Positions 1 to 8,164 of a DNA stretch of 64,000 nucleotides are shown piece after piece; within the stretch, counting starts at the first letter, position 1, and every line of letters starts with the position of its first letter. Both the position numbers and the translations under genes were made by a program. Origin of the DNA: DATGMP01 sp035293565 (lineage in GTDB: Bacteria > Pseudomonadota > Alphaproteobacteria > BOG-932 > Roseiterribacteraceae); the NCBI GenBank assembly GCA_035293565.1, contig DATGMP010000160.1, positions 71,612-135,611 of the forward strand, in the 5' to 3' direction. A model generated the notes under the pieces. The model made no database searches, was not told the DNA's origin, and was given only the letters and a program-made list of their open reading frames with translations.

Positions 1-670
1 GGCGCAGCCGGAGACTCGCGGGGCCGGTGAAGGTGATGGTCTCACCCTTGTCGGCGACCCGGAAGCCACGGCCGATCACGGACCCCTTGGGGCCGTGGCC
101 TTCCACCGCGCGGTCTCCCCAGATCAGATTTTTGTTGAATTCGACATGGGCGCGCTCGGTCGTGAAACGATATCCGTCGTCGTGGAACAGCTCGACATGG
201 CCCGACAGGTCGATCGTCCCGGCGGCCTGATCGTAGCGCCCTGTTTCGGCCCGGATCGCGACCCAATGCCCGTTGTCGAGCGTGATTTCGGCCAGCGGGT
301 TGGCCATATCAACCGGCCCGCCGCGGGGCGGCTGAGCGGCCGTGTCGTAAGTCACCGTGTATGGCCGGCCATGCGAGTCGGTGCCGACGAAACGGCCCTT
401 GGACATCCGGGCGCGGCGATCGAGCTCAGTCGGATGCGTCGGGTGATTGAACAGGGCCTGGATGCGCGGCCAGAGCAGAATAACGGCGACACTCAGCAGG
501 CCGACGATCGGCAGCACCACGCGCAAACGCCGCACCAGGCGCGAATAGGCCGGCGCGTAAGCCGCTTGACGCGGAGCCGCGGCAAGATAGCTCAGCCTCT
601 CGGGCGGCCGGCCGCTCAGCCCTTCCAAGGGCGGCCGCGGCCGAGACTCGTCAGAGTGATTCGCGGACAT
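1..670 (-). CDS. lptC: LptC-family LPS export protein, 3' end cut by the window edge
   Basis: The ATG is at 670 and the frame stays open to base 1, giving about 223 residues, close to a full LptC. LptC is the bitopic inner-membrane protein that passes lipopolysaccharide from the LptBFG transporter to periplasmic LptA. The sequence shows a proline/arginine-rich cytoplasmic tail, one membrane helix at about residues 50-67 (VVLPIVGLLSVAVILL), then a beta-rich periplasmic domain with alternating strands (for example EITLDNGHWVAIRAE and GTIDLSGHVELFHDDGYRF), the repeat pattern of the LptA/LptC fold. It lies 39 nt downstream of the RNase D-like gene on the same strand; rnd-lptC-lptA is a common alphaproteobacterial order, so lptA and lptB probably follow outside the window. 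Confidence 0.85.
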   Translation of the reverse strand, partial: MSANHSDESRPRPPLEGLSGRPPERLSYLAAAPRQAAYAPAYSRLVRRLRVVLPIVGLLSVAVILLWPRIQALFNHPTHPTELDRRARMSKGRFVGTDSHGRPYTVTYDTAAQPPRGGPVDMANPLAEITLDNGHWVAIRAETGRYDQAAGTIDLSGHVELFHDDGYRFTTERAHVEFNKNLIWGDRAVEGHGPKGSVIGRGFRVADKGETITFTGPASLRLR

Positions 671-709
671 CGTGCCGATTCTCTTCCCCGCGGCCGGCCG
701 TGGCCAGGC

Positions 710-1333
710 CTAATGCGCGAAAATGTCGAGTTCACCCCAGCCGCCGAGATCGAGCGCGGCGCGAACCGGCAGGAAATCGAAGCAGGCCTGGGCCAATTCC
801 GTCCGTCCCTCGCGCAGCAGCATCTCGTCGAGGCGAGCCTTCATCGCGTGCAGATAAAGAACGTCGCTCGCGGCATATTTGAGCTGCTCCTGGGTCAGCG
901 ACTCGGCGCCCCAGTCGGAGGATTGCATCTGTTTGCTGATTTCCACGCCGACAAGGTCGCGGACCAAATCCTTGAGGCCGTGCCGATCGGTGAAGGTCCG
1001 GACGAGCTTGGATGCGATCTTGGTGCAATAGACGGGCCGCGTCACGACGTCCAGATAGGCCTGCAGCGCCGCGATATCGAAACGCGCGAAATGGAAGAGC
1101 TTGAGGCGCTTGGGATCCGTCAGCAGGGCCTTGAGGTTGGGCGCGTCGTAAACCTTCTTGAATTGGACCAGATGCGCCTGCCCGTCGCCCGAGCAGAGCT
1201 GCACCAGACAAAGCCGGTCGCGCACCGGGTTGAGGCCCATGGTCTCGGTGTCGATCGCGACGATGGCGCCGAGTTCGAGATCGGCCGGCAGGTCGCCGAC
1301 ATGGAGTATCGGGGGAGGGGGTTCGTTCGCCAT
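710..1333 (-). CDS. rnd: RNase D-like 3'-5' exonuclease (DEDDy family)
   Basis: A short (207 aa) RNase D-type exonuclease of the kind widespread in alphaproteobacteria, consisting of the nuclease domain alone without HRDC domains. Exo I is AIDTETMGLNP (the D-x-E metal ligands), Exo II is HFARFDIAAL, and Exo III is YAASDVLYL (Tyr-x3-Asp), which places it in the DEDDy class. The expected role is 3' trimming of tRNA and other stable RNA precursors. The start chosen is ATG 1333 (MANEPPPPILHVGDLP); the frame is open further upstream but that stretch runs towards the tRNA gene. tRNA-Leu lies just upstream on the same strand, so the two may be co-transcribed. Confidence 0.88.
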   Translation of the reverse strand: MANEPPPPILHVGDLPADLELGAIVAIDTETMGLNPVRDRLCLVQLCSGDGQAHLVQFKKVYDAPNLKALLTDPKRLKLFHFARFDIAALQAYLDVVTRPVYCTKIASKLVRTFTDRHGLKDLVRDLVGVEISKQMQSSDWGAESLTQEQLKYAASDVLYLHAMKARLDEMLLREGRTELAQACFDFLPVRAALDLGGWGELDIFAH

Positions 1334-1388
1334 TGGGCCGCCTGTCCGCAACTGCGCGACTGTCGGGACACTATGCCCGGTTCGCGAC

Positions 1389-1475
1389 TGGTGCCCAGGA
1401 GAAGACTCGAACTTCCAAGGCCTTTCGGCCACTGGTACCTGAAACCAGCGCGTCTACCAATTCCGCCACCTGGGC
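1389..1475 (-). tRNA. tRNA-Leu (anticodon CAG)
   Basis: On the minus strand the sequence folds as a class II tRNA: acceptor stem GCCCAGG/CCTGGGC, D-arm GGCGGAATTGGTAGACGC, anticodon stem CTGGT/ACCAG around the loop TTCAGGT (CAG at the anticodon position), a variable-arm hairpin with GGCC/GGCC pairing, and T-loop GTTCGAGTC. The 3' CCA is encoded. The gene is 87 nt long. A leucine identity fits both the anticodon and the long variable arm. Confidence 0.95.
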
Positions 1476-1488
1476 AGCGCGGACGCGT

Positions 1489-1518
1489 CTCATATCGCCA
1501 GGGCCGGAAGTTTGTCAA
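1489..1518 (-). promoter_or_regulatory. Sigma-70-type promoter of tRNA-Leu
   Basis: On the minus strand there is a perfect -35 TTGACA (1518-1513), an 18-nt spacer and TATGAG as -10 (1494-1489), with the mature tRNA starting 14 nt further down. Spacing and position fit a housekeeping promoter driving the tRNA and possibly the rnd-lptC genes behind it. Confidence 0.6.
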
Positions 1519-1614
1519 CTTGAGGCGGCCGCGCTTGCGCGCAAGTCTGGTTCTGAATTGCGAAACCCGATATGAACCGCCTTCGCGGCGCGACTGGCGA
1601 TCAGGGCAGGATAG

Positions 1615-2574
1615 ATGGCGATCGGCGATAAGACGGCGACGGTTTTCGGCGGCGGTGGCTTCATCGGCCGCCATCTGGTGCGGCGCCTGGCGCGGACCGG
1701 CGCGGTGATCCGCGTGCCGACGCGTCATGCGGCGCGCGTCAAGGTGGTGCGCACTGCCGGCGTGGTCGGCCAAGTGGTGCCCGAGATGATCGATGTGTTC
1801 GACGATGCCGAGCTCGCTGCGGCGATCCAAGGCGCCGACATGGTCGTCAATCTGATCGGAATCCTCTACGAAACGCGCCGAGACAGCTTCGTCAAAGTCC
1901 ATGAGGAGCTGCCCGGACGGATCGCTCGGCTGGCGGCCGACCTCGGCGTCGAGCGCCTGGTGCATGTGTCGGCGCTGGGGGCGTCCGCCGACAGCCGGGC
2001 AAAATATGCACGGACGAAAGCGGCCGGCGAAACCGCGGTGCGCGCCTTCTTTCCCGAGGCCACGATTCTTCGGCCGTCGACGGTCTTCGGGCCCGAGGAC
2101 GATTTCTTCAACCGCTTTGCGTCGATGAGCCTCTTGAGCCCGGCCCTGCCGCTCATCGGGGGCGGAGCGACGCGCTTCCAGCCGGTTTATGTCGGTGATG
2201 TCGCGGATGCGATCATGGCGGCGCTCGAGCGGGCGGATGCGCCGGGCCGCACCTATGAGCTCGGCGGGCCCACGGTTCTGACCTTCCGCCAGCTCATGGA
2301 AAAGATCATGGCGGAGACCGGCCGGCATCGCCTCTTGGTGCCGGTCCCCTGGGGCCTCGCCCACCTTCTGGCTTCAATCGCCGAATGGGCTCCGGGCGCG
2401 CCGCCGCTCACGCGCGACCAGGTCGAGCTTCTGAAGCGGGACAACATCGTCTCTGGACAGGCGCCCGGGTTGAGCGATCTTGGAATCCGGGCAACGGCTC
2501 CCGAGGTAATCCTGCCGACCTATCTCGACCGGTTCCGGCCCGGCGGGCGGTTCAACAAGGAAAGCCGAGTCTAG
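1615..2574 (+). CDS. NDUFA9-like NAD(P)-binding protein (complex I 39-kDa-type atypical SDR)
   Basis: A 319-aa protein of the extended/atypical short-chain dehydrogenase group related to the mitochondrial complex I subunit NDUFA9. The N-terminal Rossmann motif is FGGGGFIGRHLVRRLA (residues 11-26), followed by the family pattern NLIGILYET, the Y-x3-K-like KYARTKAAGE and LRPSTVFGPEDDFFNRF. These proteins usually act as NADPH-binding assembly or stability factors rather than dehydrogenases. Bacterial members are often single genes near housekeeping loci, as here. The gene is convergent with the HIT gene and overlaps its end by 4 nt. The specific role is inferred from the family. Confidence 0.85.
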   Translation: MAIGDKTATVFGGGGFIGRHLVRRLARTGAVIRVPTRHAARVKVVRTAGVVGQVVPEMIDVFDDAELAAAIQGADMVVNLIGILYETRRDSFVKVHEELPGRIARLAADLGVERLVHVSALGASADSRAKYARTKAAGETAVRAFFPEATILRPSTVFGPEDDFFNRFASMSLLSPALPLIGGGATRFQPVYVGDVADAIMAALERADAPGRTYELGGPTVLTFRQLMEKIMAETGRHRLLVPVPWGLAHLLASIAEWAPGAPPLTRDQVELLKRDNIVSGQAPGLSDLGIRATAPEVILPTYLDRFRPGGRFNKESRV

Positions 2575-2933
2575 CTTCGGGAGACGAGCACCCCCATTAC
2601 CTTCCCGCCCAATATGTGAGCATGGAGGTGCGGCACTTCCGACAGGCTGTCGGGCCCGTGATTGAAAATCAGCCGGTAGCCCGTCTTGTCGACGCCCGCT
2701 TGGCGCGCGATTTGCCCGACCGCGCGATTGAAGGCGGCGATCTCGGCATCGCTGGCCTTGGCGCTGAAATCGTCGAAGGACACGTACTTTCCCTTCGGCA
2801 TCACCAGGATATGCACCGGCGCCTGCGGATGAATGTCGTTGATCGCGAGGACATGGTCGTCCTCATAGACTTTGGTGGAGGGGATCTCGCCCCTCAGGAT
2901 CCGGGCGAAGATGTTATTGTCGTCGTAGCTCAT
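2571..2933 (-). CDS. HIT (histidine triad) family hydrolase, HINT type
   Basis: A 120-aa protein of the HINT branch of nucleotide phosphoramidases. The family start DNNIFARILRGEIP is present, then the conserved PVHILVMPK segment and the catalytic triad HLHAHILGG near the C-terminus (His-phi-His-phi-His). Members cleave AMP-lysine or other nucleoside phosphoramidates. It sits 26 nt downstream of hisE on the same strand, an arrangement repeated in many alphaproteobacteria, so it is probably the last gene of the his transcript. Its contribution to histidine synthesis, if any, is unknown. Confidence 0.9.
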   Translation of the reverse strand: MSYDDNNIFARILRGEIPSTKVYEDDHVLAINDIHPQAPVHILVMPKGKYVSFDDFSAKASDAEIAAFNRAVGQIARQAGVDKTGYRLIFNHGPDSLSEVPHLHAHILGGKVMGVLVSRS

Positions 2934-2959
2934 ATCGCCTCCTCCTTGGGGCTTTCGCG

Positions 2960-3313
2960 CTATTCCTTCTTCCGGTTCGCCTTTTCGATAATCCCGCTGA
3001 CGCCCTCGCGGCTTGCCAGCACCTTATGAACGTCGGCCGGCGAAAGGCCCATATCCGCCCACAGCACGAGCAGGTGGTAAAGCAGGTCGGCCGATTCCTC
3101 GGCCACCGCCGCGCGGTCGTCGCGGATCGCGTCGATCACCACCTCGACCGCTTCCTCGCCGAGCTTCTGCGCGATCTTGCCCCGGCCGCGCAGGAACAGC
3201 TTGGCGGTGTACGACTTCGCGGGATCCGAGCCACGGCGCTTCAGAATCGCCTCGTAAAGCCGGTCGATCGGATCGGGACCGGGCTTGGTCTTGAGGCTGC
3301 GCTTGGCCTTCAT
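2960..3313 (-). CDS. hisE: Phosphoribosyl-ATP pyrophosphohydrolase
   Basis: A 117-aa stand-alone HisE, which hydrolyses phosphoribosyl-ATP to phosphoribosyl-AMP in the second step of histidine synthesis. The all-alpha NTP-PPase signature is visible: KLGEEAVEVVIDAI (the E-x3-E metal ligands) and ESADLLYHLLVLWADMG. The ATG overlaps the hisF stop by 4 nt (ATGA), so the two are translationally coupled. hisI, the cyclohydrolase of the next step, is not in this window and must be elsewhere, as is usual when hisE and hisI are not fused. Confidence 0.93.
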   Translation of the reverse strand: MKAKRSLKTKPGPDPIDRLYEAILKRRGSDPAKSYTAKLFLRGRGKIAQKLGEEAVEVVIDAIRDDRAAVAEESADLLYHLLVLWADMGLSPADVHKVLASREGVSGIIEKANRKKE

Positions 3314-4104
3314 GCCGCGACTCCAGCCATACGCGAGGCGGCGTTGGCGGGACGGACGGGGATTCCCGCCGCGGCAAGCTGCGCCTTGGCTTCGGCGACG
3401 GTGAAGGTTCCGAAATGGAAGATCGACGCGGCCAGCACAGCGCTCGCATGGCCTTCAACGACTCCCTCGACCAGATGATCCAGAGCGCCGACGCCGCCCG
3501 ACGCGATCACCGGAACCGATACGGCGTCCGCCACCTTGCGCGTGAGAGGCAGATCGAAACCGATCTTCGTGCCGTCGCGATCCATCGAGGTCAACAGAAT
3601 CTCGCCGGCCCCCGCAGCCGCCATCCGCTCGGCCCACTGGATGGCATCGATGCCGGTCGCGTTGCGGCCGCCATGCGTGAACACTTCCCAGCGGCCGCGG
3701 CCGACCGATTTGGCGTCGATCGCGACGACGATGCATTGGCTGCCGAAACGGGACGCGGCCTCGGCCACGAATTCCGGCCGCGAGACCGCGGCCGTGTTGA
3801 TCGACACTTTGTCGGCGCCGGCCAGGAGGAGCGAGCGTATGTCCTCGACCGTGCGGACACCGCCGCCCACGGTGAGCGGCATGAACACCTGCTCGGCCGT
3901 TCGGTTGACGGCATCGTAGAGCGGCGAGCGGTCCTCGGCCGAGGCGGTGATGTCGAGGAAGGTCAGTTCGTCGGCGCCGGCGCGGTCATAGACCCGCGCC
4001 TGCTCGACCGGGTCGCCCGCATCAACGAGATCGACGAAATTCACGCCCTTGACCACCCGCCCATCCTTCACATCCAGGCAGGGAATGACGCGAATCTTCA
4101 ACAT
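3310..4104 (-). CDS. hisF: Imidazole glycerol phosphate synthase, cyclase subunit
   Basis: A 264-aa TIM-barrel protein. It uses ammonia delivered by HisH to convert PRFAR to imidazole glycerol phosphate and AICAR. The start MLKIRVIPCLDVKDGRVVKG carries the catalytic Asp after CLD, and VIASGGVGALDHL near the C-terminus is the phosphate-binding loop; AIDAKSV and LLTSMDRDGTK are typical of HisF and separate it from HisA. It follows hisA with a 4-nt gap and overlaps hisE by 4 nt. Confidence 0.96.
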   Translation of the reverse strand: MLKIRVIPCLDVKDGRVVKGVNFVDLVDAGDPVEQARVYDRAGADELTFLDITASAEDRSPLYDAVNRTAEQVFMPLTVGGGVRTVEDIRSLLLAGADKVSINTAAVSRPEFVAEAASRFGSQCIVVAIDAKSVGRGRWEVFTHGGRNATGIDAIQWAERMAAAGAGEILLTSMDRDGTKIGFDLPLTRKVADAVSVPVIASGGVGALDHLVEGVVEGHASAVLAASIFHFGTFTVAEAKAQLAAAGIPVRPANAASRMAGVAA

Positions 4105-4108
4105 GGAG

Positions 4109-4837
4109 TCAGCTTCCGTTGACCACGGCGAGAGCCGCGGCCGGATCGATGCGTCCGTCGTAGAGCGCCCGGCCGCAGATGACCCCGCCGATACCGGACT
4201 TTTCCTCGCGCTTCAAGGCGGTGAGGTCCTCGAGGCTCGAGACGCCGCCGGACGCGATCACCGGCGTCGTCAGCGCAAAAGCGAGGTCGACCGTGGCGTC
4301 CAGATTGATTCCGCCCATCGCGCCGTCGCGGTTGATATCGGTGAAGACGATCGCGGCCACGCCGCATTCTTCCATCCGGAGCGCGAGATCGAGGGTCCTG
4401 ACGGACGAGGTCTCGCGCCAGCCCTCGACCGCCACCAGCCCATCACGACTGTCGATCGAGACCGCGATCCGCCCCGGGAATTTGGCGCAGGCCTCGCTGA
4501 CGAGCTTGGGATCACGGACGGCGGCGGTGCCGAGCACGACGCGCGTGACACCGTGCGAGAGCCAGTCCTCGACAGTTGCGAGGCTGCGAATGCCGCCGCC
4601 GAGCTGCACCGGGAGAGCGGTGGCGGCGATGATCGACGCCACGGCCGCGACATTGACCGGCTTGCCCTCCACCGCGCCGTTCAGATCGACCAGGTGCAGC
4701 CAGGAGAAGCCGGCATCGGCGAAGCGTTTCGCCTGGGCGGCCGGATCGTCGTTGTAGACCGTCACAGCGGCCATATCCCCGCGTAACAAGCGTACGCAAG
4801 CCCCGTCTTTGAGGTCGATCGCCGGATACAAAATCAT
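4109..4837 (-). CDS. hisA: Phosphoribosylformimino-AICAR-phosphate isomerase
   Basis: A 242-aa TIM-barrel isomerase of histidine synthesis, homologous to HisF. MILYPAIDLKDGACVRLLRG is the diagnostic HisA N-terminus with the catalytic Asp at residue 8; VQLGGGIRS and VIASGGVSSLEDL form the two phosphate-binding loops, and VFTDINRDGAMGGIN holds the second catalytic Asp. It lies 4 nt after the GNAT gene and 4 nt before hisF on the same strand. Confidence 0.96.
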   Translation of the reverse strand: MILYPAIDLKDGACVRLLRGDMAAVTVYNDDPAAQAKRFADAGFSWLHLVDLNGAVEGKPVNVAAVASIIAATALPVQLGGGIRSLATVEDWLSHGVTRVVLGTAAVRDPKLVSEACAKFPGRIAVSIDSRDGLVAVEGWRETSSVRTLDLALRMEECGVAAIVFTDINRDGAMGGINLDATVDLAFALTTPVIASGGVSSLEDLTALKREEKSGIGGVICGRALYDGRIDPAAALAVVNGS

Positions 4838-4841
4838 TTCG

Positions 4842-5402
4842 TTACGGTGTTTCCGTCAGTTCCTTGAAGAAGAAATGTCCTCGGACATACCGGTCGTCTA
4901 CCCGCGCATAGCGCGGATGGGTGCCCCAACGCGTATAGCCCGAGCTTTCCAACAGCTCGATTCCCTTGGTTTGAGTCTCGCGCAAATCCATGTTCGCGAC
5001 CAGGAATCCTTCGTCGCGCGCCAGATTTTCCGCGGCCTCGAGCAGCATGCGGGCCAAGCCGTGGCCGCGGGCCCAAGGCGCCATGAAGGCGGTATTGAAA
5101 TGAACGCCGCGCGCCTGCGCCTCATTGTTGCGCGGCGGCCGGACGAGTTGGATCGAGCCGGCGACGACGCCGTCCAGGCGAGCGACGAATAGCGTGCGCT
5201 CGGGAACCGCCAGCACGCCGCGCCAATAACGCTCCATGACGTCGCGCGGCGGCGGCTTCAACCAGCCGAACCCGCCCTCTGCCTTGATCGCCAGCTCCGC
5301 CGCATCGCAAAGGTCGACGATATCGCCGCCTTTGAGTTTTTCGGCGGCCTCGACCGACAGCCGCGGCGGGGGCATGGTCTGGCCCTCGCTCACGGGCGCC
5401 AT
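4842..5402 (-). CDS. GNAT-family N-acetyltransferase inserted in the his cluster
   Basis: A 186-aa protein with a GNAT domain over its middle and C-terminus. VARLDGVVAGSIQLVRP forms the beta strands before motif A, and FMAPWARGHGLARMLLEAAENLA is motif A, the acetyl-CoA pyrophosphate loop with R-G-H-G-L-A. The substrate cannot be told. It lies between hisH and hisA: its 5' end overlaps hisH by 13 nt if ATG 5402 is used (ATG 5375, MPPPRLS, is an alternative) and it ends 4 nt before hisA. It should therefore be made from the his transcript. The classical pathway has no acetylation step, so its role there is open. Confidence 0.85.
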   Translation of the reverse strand: MAPVSEGQTMPPPRLSVEAAEKLKGGDIVDLCDAAELAIKAEGGFGWLKPPPRDVMERYWRGVLAVPERTLFVARLDGVVAGSIQLVRPPRNNEAQARGVHFNTAFMAPWARGHGLARMLLEAAENLARDEGFLVANMDLRETQTKGIELLESSGYTRWGTHPRYARVDDRYVRGHFFFKELTETP

Positions 5403-6037
5403 TCCAGGAATGAGGCGATCAGCGAGAGACCCAGGCTCTGGCTCTTCTCCGGGTGAAATTGGGTCCCGACCAGATTATCGCGACCGACGATCGCGGTGAC
5501 CTGTCCGCCATAATCGGCATGCGCCAAGCGGTCGGCGGGATCGGCGCAATCGAAGCGATAGGAATGGACGAAGTAGGCGTGATCGCCGGTTGCGATTCCC
5601 GCAAGCACCGGATGGTCCGGCCGATCGAGCGTCAGGTCGTTCCAGCCCATATGCGGCACTTTCAGCGACGTATCTGCCGGGGCGAGCGGCACGACGTCAC
5701 CCGCAATCCAGCCAAATCCTTTGTGGGAACCATGCTCCAGCCCGCGATCGGCCATCAGCTGCATGCCGACGCAGATGCCGAGAAAGGGCCGGGCGCGGGT
5801 GATCGCCACCTCTCGGAGAGCCTCGCGCAATCCCGGCACGTCGGCCACCCCCGCAAGGACTGCAGCGAAGGCGCCCTGCCCCGGGAGGGCGACGCGGTCG
5901 GCCCGGCGTACAGCGTCCGGGCTATTTGTCACCTCGACGGAGACCGAGCGCTTACCGTCCGCGGCAGCGCGCTCGAATGCCTTGGCGGCCGAGCGCAGAT
6001 TGCCCGATCCACAATCGACGATGACGACTTTCTCCAT
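5390..6037 (-). CDS. hisH: Imidazole glycerol phosphate synthase, glutaminase subunit
   Basis: A 215-aa class I glutamine amidotransferase that supplies ammonia to HisF. The nucleophile motif is PFLGICVGMQLMADRG, and the catalytic His-x-Glu is FHPEKSQ near the C-terminus. The N-terminus VVIVDCGSGNLRS is characteristic of HisH. It follows hisB after 12 nt and overlaps the GNAT gene. Confidence 0.95.
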   Translation of the reverse strand: MEKVVIVDCGSGNLRSAAKAFERAAADGKRSVSVEVTNSPDAVRRADRVALPGQGAFAAVLAGVADVPGLREALREVAITRARPFLGICVGMQLMADRGLEHGSHKGFGWIAGDVVPLAPADTSLKVPHMGWNDLTLDRPDHPVLAGIATGDHAYFVHSYRFDCADPADRLAHADYGGQVTAIVGRDNLVGTQFHPEKSQSLGLSLIASFLEWRP

Positions 6038-6049
6038 GGGCAGAGCGCT

Positions 6050-6655
6050 TTACAGCATGCCTTTCGTCGAGGGCACCGCGTCCAACTGGCGCGGGTCGAT
6101 CGCGATCGCGGCCTTGAGCGCCCTGGCTAAGCCCTTGAAGCAGGTCTCGACGATGTGGTGGCTGTTCTCGCCATAGAGAGTTTCGATATGGAGCGTGCAG
6201 CCGGCCGCCTGAGCGAAAGCCTGGAACCACTCCTTGAACAGCTCGGTATCCATCTGACCCAGCTTGTCGCGCACGAACTTCACCTTCCAGATGAGGTACG
6301 GGCGGTTCGAGAAATCGAGCGCCACGCGCGTCAGCGTCTCGTCCATCGGAATATAGGCGTGGCCATATCGAACGATGCCCTTCCGCTCGCCGAGCGCCCG
6401 CGACACCGCTTCCCCGACCACGATGCCGGTATCCTCGGTGGTGTGGTGGAAGTCGATATGGAGGTCGCCCTCGGCCTTCAGCGTCAAATCCATCAGGCTG
6501 TGGCGGGCAAGCTGCTGCAGCATATGGTCGAGGAAACCGATCCCGGTCTCGACCGCATATTTGCCGGTGCCGTCCAGGTCGATCGTCGCCGCGATCCGGG
6601 TCTCGGTCGTCGCGCGCTCGATGCTGGCGCGCCGCGCTGGGGTCTTCGATGCCAT
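6050..6655 (-). CDS. hisB: Imidazoleglycerol-phosphate dehydratase
   Basis: A 201-aa monofunctional dehydratase with no phosphatase domain. It converts imidazole glycerol phosphate to imidazole acetol phosphate using a di-manganese centre. The metal ligands are in GFLDHMLQQLARHS, DFHHTTEDTGIVVGEA and HIETLYGENSHHIVE (HHxxE motifs). The start chosen is ATG 6655 (MASKTPARRAS); the frame is open far upstream, but that part runs antisense through the aquaporin gene. It is the first gene of the his cluster. Confidence 0.95.
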   Translation of the reverse strand: MASKTPARRASIERATTETRIAATIDLDGTGKYAVETGIGFLDHMLQQLARHSLMDLTLKAEGDLHIDFHHTTEDTGIVVGEAVSRALGERKGIVRYGHAYIPMDETLTRVALDFSNRPYLIWKVKFVRDKLGQMDTELFKEWFQAFAQAAGCTLHIETLYGENSHHIVETCFKGLARALKAAIAIDPRQLDAVPSTKGML

Positions 6656-6708
6656 GACGCGCCTTCTAGCAGAGGCAGCGCCAAAAGCCCAAACGGCGGG
6701 TGTAGGAG

Positions 6709-7434
6709 TTAGGCCCGGTCCGTGCCCGTGATCGGCAGGGGAACCGGATTGGCGCCGCCGACCCAGCGATAGACCAGCCCGGCCGCCGCGGCGCCGGCCA
6801 GCGGGACGACCCAGAACAGCCAGAGCTGCTCGAGCGCCCAGCCGCCGACGAAGAGCGCCGGCCCGGTGCTCCTCGCCGGATTGACCGACGTGTTGGTCAC
6901 CGGGATCGAGATCAGGTGGATCAGCGTCAGGCAAAGCCCGATGGCGATCGGCGCGAAGCCTTGCGGAGCCTTTCCATGCGTCGAGCCCATAATCACGAAC
7001 AGAAAGGCGAAGGTCATCGTGAACTCCGAGACGATCGCGGCGGCCATCGAATAATGGCCGGGTGAGTGCTCGCCATAGCCATTGGCTGCGAAGCCCGCCG
7101 ACACGTCGAAACTCGCATTGCCGCTGGCGATCGCGTAGAGAATCGCGGCGCCCGCGATCCCACCCAGCACCTGGGCGCCGACATAAGGAATCAGATCGGA
7201 TTTCGGGAACCGCCCGCCGGCCCACAAGCCGACCGAAACGGCGGGATTGAGGTGGCATCCGGAGACATGGCCGATCGCGTAGGCCATGGTCAAAACCGTT
7301 AAGCCGAAGGCGAACGCAACCCCGACGAACCCGATACCCAGATTGGGAAAGGCGGCAGCCAGGACGGCGCTGCCGCAGCCGCCGAGCACGAGCCAGAGCG
7401 TTCCTATGAATTCAGCCGCGAGCTTCTGTGGCAT
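6709..7434 (-). CDS. aqpZ: Aquaporin Z-type water channel
   Basis: A 241-aa MIP-family channel with six membrane helices. The two pore half-helices are HLNPAVSVG and SVNPARSTGP (both NPA intact), and the Arg after the second NPA together with His in the selectivity filter region (IHLISIPVTN) points to a water-selective AqpZ rather than a glycerol facilitator. The start is ATG 7434 with a purine-rich SD (AAGGGGGAC) just upstream. It lies between hisB and hslV, transcribed away from hslV, and does not look functionally tied to either neighbour. Confidence 0.92.
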   Translation of the reverse strand: MPQKLAAEFIGTLWLVLGGCGSAVLAAAFPNLGIGFVGVAFAFGLTVLTMAYAIGHVSGCHLNPAVSVGLWAGGRFPKSDLIPYVGAQVLGGIAGAAILYAIASGNASFDVSAGFAANGYGEHSPGHYSMAAAIVSEFTMTFAFLFVIMGSTHGKAPQGFAPIAIGLCLTLIHLISIPVTNTSVNPARSTGPALFVGGWALEQLWLFWVVPLAGAAAAGLVYRWVGGANPVPLPITGTDRA

Positions 7435-7562
7435 GCCCGTCCCCCTTTGGCGCGAAGAAGTCGTCGACGACTCTATCTTATACTGCAGTTGGAAGTCGTC
7501 CCAAAGGATCTTCGCAAGACCGCCGGCGCCCCTCGCCTTGATCGGGGCACGAGAAAGCCCAC

Positions 7563-8162
7563 ATGATCCGGACCATGACATCCGACACTGTGAATTCCTC
7601 GCCCTGGCACGGGACGACTATCCTTTCCGTGCGCAAGGGCGGCCAAGTCGTCGTGGCCGGTGACGGCCAGGTGACGATGGGCCAGACGGTGATGAAAGCA
7701 AACGCCAAGAAGGTCCGCCGGTTGGGCGAGGGCGGCCGTGTGATCGCCGGCTTCGCCGGCGCCACTGCCGACGCCTTCACCCTCTTCGAGCGGCTGGAGG
7801 GCAAGCTCGAGAAGCATCAGGGGCAGCTCACCCGCGCCTGCGTCGAGCTCGCCAAGGATTGGCGAACCGATCGTTATCTGCGCCGGCTCGAGGCCATGAT
7901 GGCCGTCGCCGATTCCCAGGTCTCGCTGGTTCTGACCGGCACCGGCGACGTGCTCGAGCCCGAGCGCGGCATCATCGGCATCGGCTCCGGCGGCGTCTAT
8001 GCGTTGGCCGCCGCCCGGGCGCTGATTGACATCGACGGCCTCGATGCCGAGGCGATCGCCCGGCGGGCGATGCAGATCGCGGCCGATATCTGCGTCTACA
8101 CCAACACCAACATCACCCTCGAAAGCCTTCCGACTCCTTCGGCGGCCTCCGAGAAAGCCTGA
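7563..8162 (+). CDS. hslV: HslV peptidase subunit of the HslUV (ClpQY) protease
   Basis: A 199-aa N-terminal-nucleophile hydrolase, the bacterial relative of the proteasome beta subunit. After a short propeptide, the first Thr of WHGTTILSVRK should be the catalytic residue exposed on processing. GDGQVTMGQTVMK, the conserved Lys in NAKKVRRL, and GIGSGGVYALAAARAL are family hallmarks. ATG 7563 is used; ATG 7575 (MTSDTVNSS) is an equally possible start. hslU follows after 2 nt. A CTTGATC word at 7537-7543 and CCCACAT at 7558-7564 resemble a heat-shock promoter, but the latter overlaps the start codon. Confidence 0.94.
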   Translation: MIRTMTSDTVNSSPWHGTTILSVRKGGQVVVAGDGQVTMGQTVMKANAKKVRRLGEGGRVIAGFAGATADAFTLFERLEGKLEKHQGQLTRACVELAKDWRTDRYLRRLEAMMAVADSQVSLVLTGTGDVLEPERGIIGIGSGGVYALAAARALIDIDGLDAEAIARRAMQIAADICVYTNTNITLESLPTPSAASEKA

Positions 8163-8164
8163 GC

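Noticed and set aside
95..1708. 537-codon plus-strand frame over lptC, rnd and tRNA-Leu
   Set aside because: It runs through a tRNA gene and opposite two genes with clear motifs.
1120..2364. 414-codon minus-strand frame
   Set aside because: It crosses the tRNA-Leu gene and is antisense to the NDUFA9-like gene.
6656..7258. Upstream extension of hisB to about 400 residues
   Set aside because: The extension is antisense to the aquaporin gene and lacks any phosphatase-domain motif; the normal HisB start is at 6655.
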